DNA from: an uncultured Roseburia sp. | Lineage (GTDB): Bacteria > Bacillota > Clostridia > Lachnospirales > Lachnospiraceae | Assembly (NCBI GenBank): GCA_947070915.1 | Contig: CAMTDY010000105.1 | Location: forward strand, 1 to 10,008 | DNA: 10,008 bases | Direction of reading: 5' to 3' | Shown here: one piece after another, positions 5,785 through 10,008 of the stretch | Layout of the letters: the number at the start of each line of letters is the position of its first letter | Numbering within the stretch: position 1 is the first letter of the stretch | The notes under the pieces: generated by a model | Database searches by the model: none | Told to the model about the DNA's origin: nothing | Seen by the model: only the letters and a program-made list of their open reading frames with translations | Program-made: the position numbers and the translations under genes

Positions 5785-8739
5785 TCAGTCAGGCCCGTTA
5801 TCTATCACGAATACATATCCGCCGCTGATCATTGCCCCAGTCTGATCCTGCATCACGGTTCCCCGGTATGTCCCGGCCTCCTGTGCCACATTTACACGGG
5901 CTCCCGGTACCCCTCGAAAGGGCAGTGCGGTAATTGGCCTGATTTCTCCACCCTGCATTGTGCCCATGGATGCATCGTAAATTCCAGCAGGTATCTGCAC
6001 TCCCTGCTCCTCCCTGGCAAAAACCTCCACTGCCACGTGATACTCAAACTGTTTCGCCACCGGCGGCTCCCCTAAGTGACCTGCCGGATATACCGGTTGT
6101 GTATGTAACCTCCTGTCATCCTCCGGATTTATTATATATACCAGCCGGAAGGGAATCCCCAGTATGTTTAAATAATAGCCCAGAACGGCGGCATACACCT
6201 CACACTCTATTTTCATCGGTCCACGCTGTCCCCTTGCATACGCCTCCACATCACCAAAAAAGTTATTTTCTTTAAATTTAAGTACAACAGCACCTCCATC
6301 CATTTGTCTGAGGACATATTGAGGGGTAGGCGCCCCATAATACTGGAAGCACGGGGCAAAAAAGATCAGCTGTGTGAGCTGCCGGAGCTGTGCCTGTGAG
6401 TATCCTACATTAATTCTGACAACATTTTCTCCCTTCATCTCCTGTGTACTTAAAAGCTTCGTATAGATCTCCAGATATTCGATGGCCGGGAAATATTCAT
6501 CACATCCCTTTTCCAATAAAATAGGGGTGTCCGGCACTCTGGGAAGAATGTACAGGTCTGACAGTGTATTCGGCAGAGACAGAAACTTCCCATTTACCCT
6601 GCAGTCCCACCATAACTTTACCTGTGTAAATTGTATCTCCTGAGCAACGCATGCCTTCACAGATGATTCCATTTCCACCTCATAGTCTACCTCATCCTTT
6701 TGCGCCTGGGCCTTGTACGTAAACTGATCAAAGAGCTTCTCCTCTCCCTGCATAACCGTTCCCGAAAAGTCTATCGAATAGGTTCCTGCCTTTACTTTTG
6801 AATTGTCTGTGATCCTGTATTTGACTTTGATCTTCACCTTGTCCAGATGATCTGCAATATAAACGGCAGGAGCCACACAGTGGTTTTCACAGGTCCATTC
6901 TGGTCCGGTTATAGTCCCCTTCTGATTGCGGCACCTCACTGCACTGACCCCATACTGGTCCGGAGAATGCTGAAAGGTAATAGAGAGAAGTTTTACGGAG
7001 ATATCCTCCTTATCCTCCTCATCCGGTTTATCCTTATGGATCTCATTGATATCAGAAACAATAATGGCAGCACTGATTACGACAGCGGCGCTCCCAAGCG
7101 CAAAAAGCCCTGCGTATTCTGCCAGGGATCCCAAGACAGCGGCCTCCCCGACTGCCGCTCCGGCCCCGGCTGCCGCTGTGGTTCCCGCTGAGAATTGAAG
7201 CGCCTTTGTCAATCCTTTCGCAGCTGCTTTTTCAAGGGAACTCATAGCCCCAACCGCCTCATCCGATCCGATTTTTGCTTTTGAATACAGTTCCCATGCG
7301 CTCTGCAGCAGCTTTTCATGGCGAGACACATAATTTACCAGTGCGGTGACGGTAGCACCAGGTACACAGCATGCACATCCTGTCATAGTAGTACCAAAAT
7401 CCGTGTAAGAGGTGACGATCTGCTCCGCCTGCCACTGTTTCATGTCAGACGCGGCTTCTTTCGTATAGTTTACCCGGAACTGGTATGGCTCTGAGGGGAG
7501 CTTTTCCACCGTTCGCTGCGCCGGGAACAGGCCCTCCTGCCCTGCGGTGATCCCGGTCCCGTCTGCCAGCTCCCATGCCATCCCTCCTTCAAAAGAGACA
7601 AGGGCAACCAGATCATCCTCAAGGATAAAGGGGTGGTTATTCATAAAATCTGCCGCATCCTTTTCCGTCAGCACTTCATCAAAAATAGCAACAGTATGAA
7701 TGTAATTCTGACACAGCATCCCTGTATTTTTTTGATATCCGCCTATCCTGAAATCGCCAGCCTTCTTCCGCGCCAGTGCTTCCGGGACCGTCTTTTGATA
7801 GGCGGTATGGTTGATATATGCCGAAAGGGATTTCCCATCTGCGCAGACGATCACATCCACCCAGCTATAGTCCGGCTCTTTGGAATCCAGGCAGATCTCC
7901 TCTTTCCCATATTGGAAAACAAAAGCCGTCTTGTTCCCTGTCTTGTCACAGTATACCGTTATGCTATCATCACACCCGGGGGCTCCATTGGTAAAAAGGA
8001 TCTGCCTTCCGGTTCCTCCCGGCCTTATATACAGCTTTACATAGACAGAAAACTTTCCGGAGGCAAACCCTCCCGGATTGATCTCTTCAGGTTCCGAAAA
8101 AGAGACAACCCCGCCGTCTCCGGGACAGTAAATATCCACCAGATCCATAAACGTACATCCCGCACTGCTATCCGCCGACACCCCCTTTCCGCTCAGATCC
8201 GGCATCTGTTTTTGTGTCATGTCGATAAACCCGATCAGTTCCGACATGCTGTCCGCCTTAAACTCCGTCTGCATAAAGTATCTGCGGAATGCCTGCTCAT
8301 CCAGCACCGCGCTATACAGGCGGAAGCTCCGTATATAGCCGGTAAACTCTTTACCCAGCAGAAAATCGTTATCATTTCGGATATTCCCTGAATAGGAGGT
8401 GCTTCCAAAAATATTACCATTGATCAATACGCTGATCTGGCCATCATCAAAGCCCATGTAAAGATTTACCCATTCATGTTCTGGTATCTCCAGAATGTCA
8501 CTCCGGATGGAAAGGGTCTTCCCTTCTATTTTCAGAACGATCTTATTCTGTACGATCCCCAGACTAAATCCCCCTTCCTGGGAGACCAGGACGCTGCAGT
8601 CCCCATCCGTATGAAACCAAAGATCAAACCCGAAGCATTTTCCTGAAAATTTTGCCCCTTTTACGGATATGTAATGACCATATCCTGTGGTATTATCGAT
8701 CCGATAAGCGGTGTAAACGTTTTTTACTATATTTTCCAT
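5785..8739 (-). CDS. LamG-repeat protein with transglutaminase-like C-terminal domain
   Basis: 984 residues; no named gene recognised. Residues about 8-156 and 195-367 are LamG/concanavalin-like sandwiches: each has the W-V strand (EWVNLYMGF; SWVDVIVCADG), a Y/L-I-N strand (VLINGN; AYINHT) and a closing segment with a late helix (FRLYSAVLDEQAF; VAIFDEVLTEKDA). Each is followed by a similar link (ELIGFIDMT...DLSGKG; DLVALVSFEGG...ADGTG). Residues 455-458 are CACC. Residues 503-563 are Ala/Gly-rich and strongly hydrophobic, a possible membrane-inserting segment. About 580-730 looks beta-rich. About 775-935 fits a transglutaminase/papain-like fold: Cys846 in ECEVYAAVLGYYLNILGIPF, His901 in YHVAVEV and Asp922 in IYDAS. 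No signal peptide is visible. It is translationally coupled to the Hint gene. It may be a surface or secreted effector; the function is inferred only. Confidence 0.85.
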   Translation of the reverse strand: MENIVKNVYTAYRIDNTTGYGHYISVKGAKFSGKCFGFDLWFHTDGDCSVLVSQEGGFSLGIVQNKIVLKIEGKTLSIRSDILEIPEHEWVNLYMGFDDGQISVLINGNIFGSTSYSGNIRNDNDFLLGKEFTGYIRSFRLYSAVLDEQAFRRYFMQTEFKADSMSELIGFIDMTQKQMPDLSGKGVSADSSAGCTFMDLVDIYCPGDGGVVSFSEPEEINPGGFASGKFSVYVKLYIRPGGTGRQILFTNGAPGCDDSITVYCDKTGNKTAFVFQYGKEEICLDSKEPDYSWVDVIVCADGKSLSAYINHTAYQKTVPEALARKKAGDFRIGGYQKNTGMLCQNYIHTVAIFDEVLTEKDAADFMNNHPFILEDDLVALVSFEGGMAWELADGTGITAGQEGLFPAQRTVEKLPSEPYQFRVNYTKEAASDMKQWQAEQIVTSYTDFGTTMTGCACCVPGATVTALVNYVSRHEKLLQSAWELYSKAKIGSDEAVGAMSSLEKAAAKGLTKALQFSAGTTAAAGAGAAVGEAAVLGSLAEYAGLFALGSAAVVISAAIIVSDINEIHKDKPDEEDKEDISVKLLSITFQHSPDQYGVSAVRCRNQKGTITGPEWTCENHCVAPAVYIADHLDKVKIKVKYRITDNSKVKAGTYSIDFSGTVMQGEEKLFDQFTYKAQAQKDEVDYEVEMESSVKACVAQEIQFTQVKLWWDCRVNGKFLSLPNTLSDLYILPRVPDTPILLEKGCDEYFPAIEYLEIYTKLLSTQEMKGENVVRINVGYSQAQLRQLTQLIFFAPCFQYYGAPTPQYVLRQMDGGAVVLKFKENNFFGDVEAYARGQRGPMKIECEVYAAVLGYYLNILGIPFRLVYIINPEDDRRLHTQPVYPAGHLGEPPVAKQFEYHVAVEVFAREEQGVQIPAGIYDASMGTMQGGEIRPITALPFRGVPGARVNVAQEAGTYRGTVMQDQTGAMISGGYVFVIDNGPD

Positions 8740-8741
8740 AC

Positions 8742-10008
8742 CTATTCCCTCCCGTCACGTTTCATCTCACGGTCCAGTTCTGCCACCAGCGCCTCTAATT
8801 CCTGCTGATATTCTTCCTTCTTCTGGGGCGGCTGATCCTCCTGTTTCCCGATCCGGTTCTGGCAGCCAAAATCGCCTGTGCAAAATCCTTCTGCCACCAG
8901 CGCTTCCTGTGAGTCAATGCGGATGCTGAACACTTCATTGTGATAATCTGTCAGATACAGTTCCGAGATCGAATCCTTTCCATCATACATTTCCAGGATA
9001 TCCGCCGCTGAAAGCTCATCTGCCCTCTTCCATCCGTCCTGTGTCAGCATGGGATGGTCCTGTGTCACCAGAATGCGTTTTCCCCTGCTCGTACCTATCA
9101 CAGCCAGGGTTTCTTCCTTTCCCCGGATCACTTCCTCTACCACAGCAGATCCTCCCTGTGTCATTACCCGGTCACCCGGACGGACTTCCTCTATGCATTT
9201 TTCCGAACGGTCCGCCATTAAAATATGGGTTCCCTTCGCAAAACATCCCCACTCGATCGTAATGGGATTGATGGAGCAGTACGAAGGGTCCTTATGCTCT
9301 ATATCCAGGCTGGATATGACGATGGGGATCGCGATCCCCTTTTCTGTCTCAACATACATCTTACAGTAAAACTGCGCAGCATTTGTCAGATGAAACTGGG
9401 ATGAATCCAGCCAGTCATGCCAGTTTGACGGGAATTTCCAGGACAATGTCCTGTCGGATACTGACCATTCAATATCATTCCAGAAATTCATATCAAAATT
9501 AGCTGCTCCCTTATCAACCATCTGCAGCATAAAGTCTTTATTTTTGTCTACATAAACCGGGGAAAATCCTTTCATGAATGTTACAGATCCTGAGAAATCA
9601 ATATTTACCTCCACCTTATTTTCCTGTGTGTTCACATTATCATAGTAATAATCACAGCCCGATCCTGTACGGTTATTGTAGTAGAGGACTGTCTCTTTGG
9701 CGCCCGGATGATTTTTGGGCATGGGATCCCCCACCACCAGTTTTTCCACGATAGAATTTGTCCCCAACACCTTTAACGCGTCCGTCTCATGGGTTTCACT
9801 GACAATCCGTTCATTTCCATCCTTATCCACTACGATCTTGTAAAATGTAGAAATTGCCTGAAATTCATAATCTTCGCTTTTGATCAGGGAAGAGGATTTA
9901 CAAAGCGCCTCTCCGTCCAGTTCCTGCGCATCGCTTGCTCCCACGGCAAAGCCATCCAGGGACTGATTGTTTGTCTTGTCATACAATTGTCCCACGATGA
10001 CCAGATTC
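8742..10008 (-). CDS. Hint (Hedgehog/intein-type) domain protein, 5' end outside window
   Basis: The frame is open to the window edge. The first possible start inside, GTG at 9995, has no Shine-Dalgarno, so the gene is taken as truncated at its 5' end. Numbering from that GTG (417 aa): residues 1-30 look like one beta-sandwich strand pair (GQLYDKTNNQSLDG), and about 45-250 is a beta-rich region of unknown family. Residues 251-380 form a Hint domain: nucleophile Cys251 in CFAKGTHILMAD, EVRPGDRVMT, block-B TQDH (311-314, catalytic Thr and His) and the closing NEVFSIRIDSQEALVAEGF. The end is GDFGCQN followed by Arg, without the His-Asn/Cys-Ser-Thr needed for splicing, so N-terminal autocleavage is more likely than splicing. 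Residues 385-417 are a charged coiled-coil-like tail. The stop is two bases before the LamG gene, so the two are an operon. Confidence 0.85.
   Translation of the reverse strand, partial: NLVIVGQLYDKTNNQSLDGFAVGASDAQELDGEALCKSSSLIKSEDYEFQAISTFYKIVVDKDGNERIVSETHETDALKVLGTNSIVEKLVVGDPMPKNHPGAKETVLYYNNRTGSGCDYYYDNVNTQENKVEVNIDFSGSVTFMKGFSPVYVDKNKDFMLQMVDKGAANFDMNFWNDIEWSVSDRTLSWKFPSNWHDWLDSSQFHLTNAAQFYCKMYVETEKGIAIPIVISSLDIEHKDPSYCSINPITIEWGCFAKGTHILMADRSEKCIEEVRPGDRVMTQGGSAVVEEVIRGKEETLAVIGTSRGKRILVTQDHPMLTQDGWKRADELSAADILEMYDGKDSISELYLTDYHNEVFSIRIDSQEALVAEGFCTGDFGCQNRIGKQEDQPPQKKEEYQQELEALVAELDREMKRDGRE
8748..8753 (-). promoter_or_regulatory. Ribosome binding site of the LamG gene inside the Hint gene
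   Basis: GGGAGG, eight bases before the ATG at 8739, is formed by the last codons of the Hint gene (Gly-Arg, just before Glu and the TAG stop). The stop and the next start are two bases apart. This arrangement indicates translational coupling and balanced synthesis of the two proteins. Confidence 0.8.

Overview
The window looks like a chromosomal segment of a Lachnospiraceae-like Clostridia bacterium. The evidence is an alpha operon in the order rpmJ-rpsM-rpsK-rpsD-rpoA-rplQ with rpsD inside it, a cysteine-poor S4, an L17 of about 178 residues carrying a clostridial-style insertion, strong AGGAGG ribosome binding sites and a sigma-A-type promoter. All recognisable genes lie on the minus strand, so transcription runs from position 10008 down to 1. 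No tRNA, rRNA, CRISPR array, transposase or integrase was seen.

Region 1 (10008 to about 5690) is an accessory two-gene cassette. The first gene runs off the window edge and encodes a beta-rich protein with a Hint (Hedgehog/intein-type) autoprocessing domain and a charged C-terminal tail. The second starts two bases after the first one stops. It encodes a 984-residue protein with two LamG-like domains, a long Ala/Gly-rich hydrophobic stretch and a C-terminal domain with a transglutaminase/papain-like Cys-His-Asp triad. It has no recognisable signal peptide. A 12-bp stem followed by a T-rich run closes this unit. This pair is the best candidate for an undescribed system; its function is not established.

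Region 2 (5618 to 2024) is a housekeeping unit with its own promoter (TTGCAA-17 bp-TATACT). It encodes L36, S13, S11, S4, the RNA polymerase alpha subunit and L17. Small hairpins fill the rpmJ leader, and an unusually long (326-nt), inverted-repeat-rich gap separates rpmJ from rpsM. The infA gene, which normally precedes rpmJ, is absent just upstream, and ecfA, common after rplQ, is absent downstream. The alpha operon therefore appears detached from the usual S10-spc-alpha supercluster. A 15-bp hairpin follows rplQ.

Region 3 (1960 to 44) holds a cyclophilin-type peptidyl-prolyl isomerase lipoprotein followed closely by tyrosyl-tRNA synthetase, probably co-transcribed. No T-box leader is visible in front of either gene.

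In short, a protein-synthesis and transcription core (S4, S11, S13, L17, L36, RpoA, TyrRS) sits directly downstream of an accessory Hint/LamG/transglutaminase cassette, with a terminator and promoter keeping the two transcriptionally separate.
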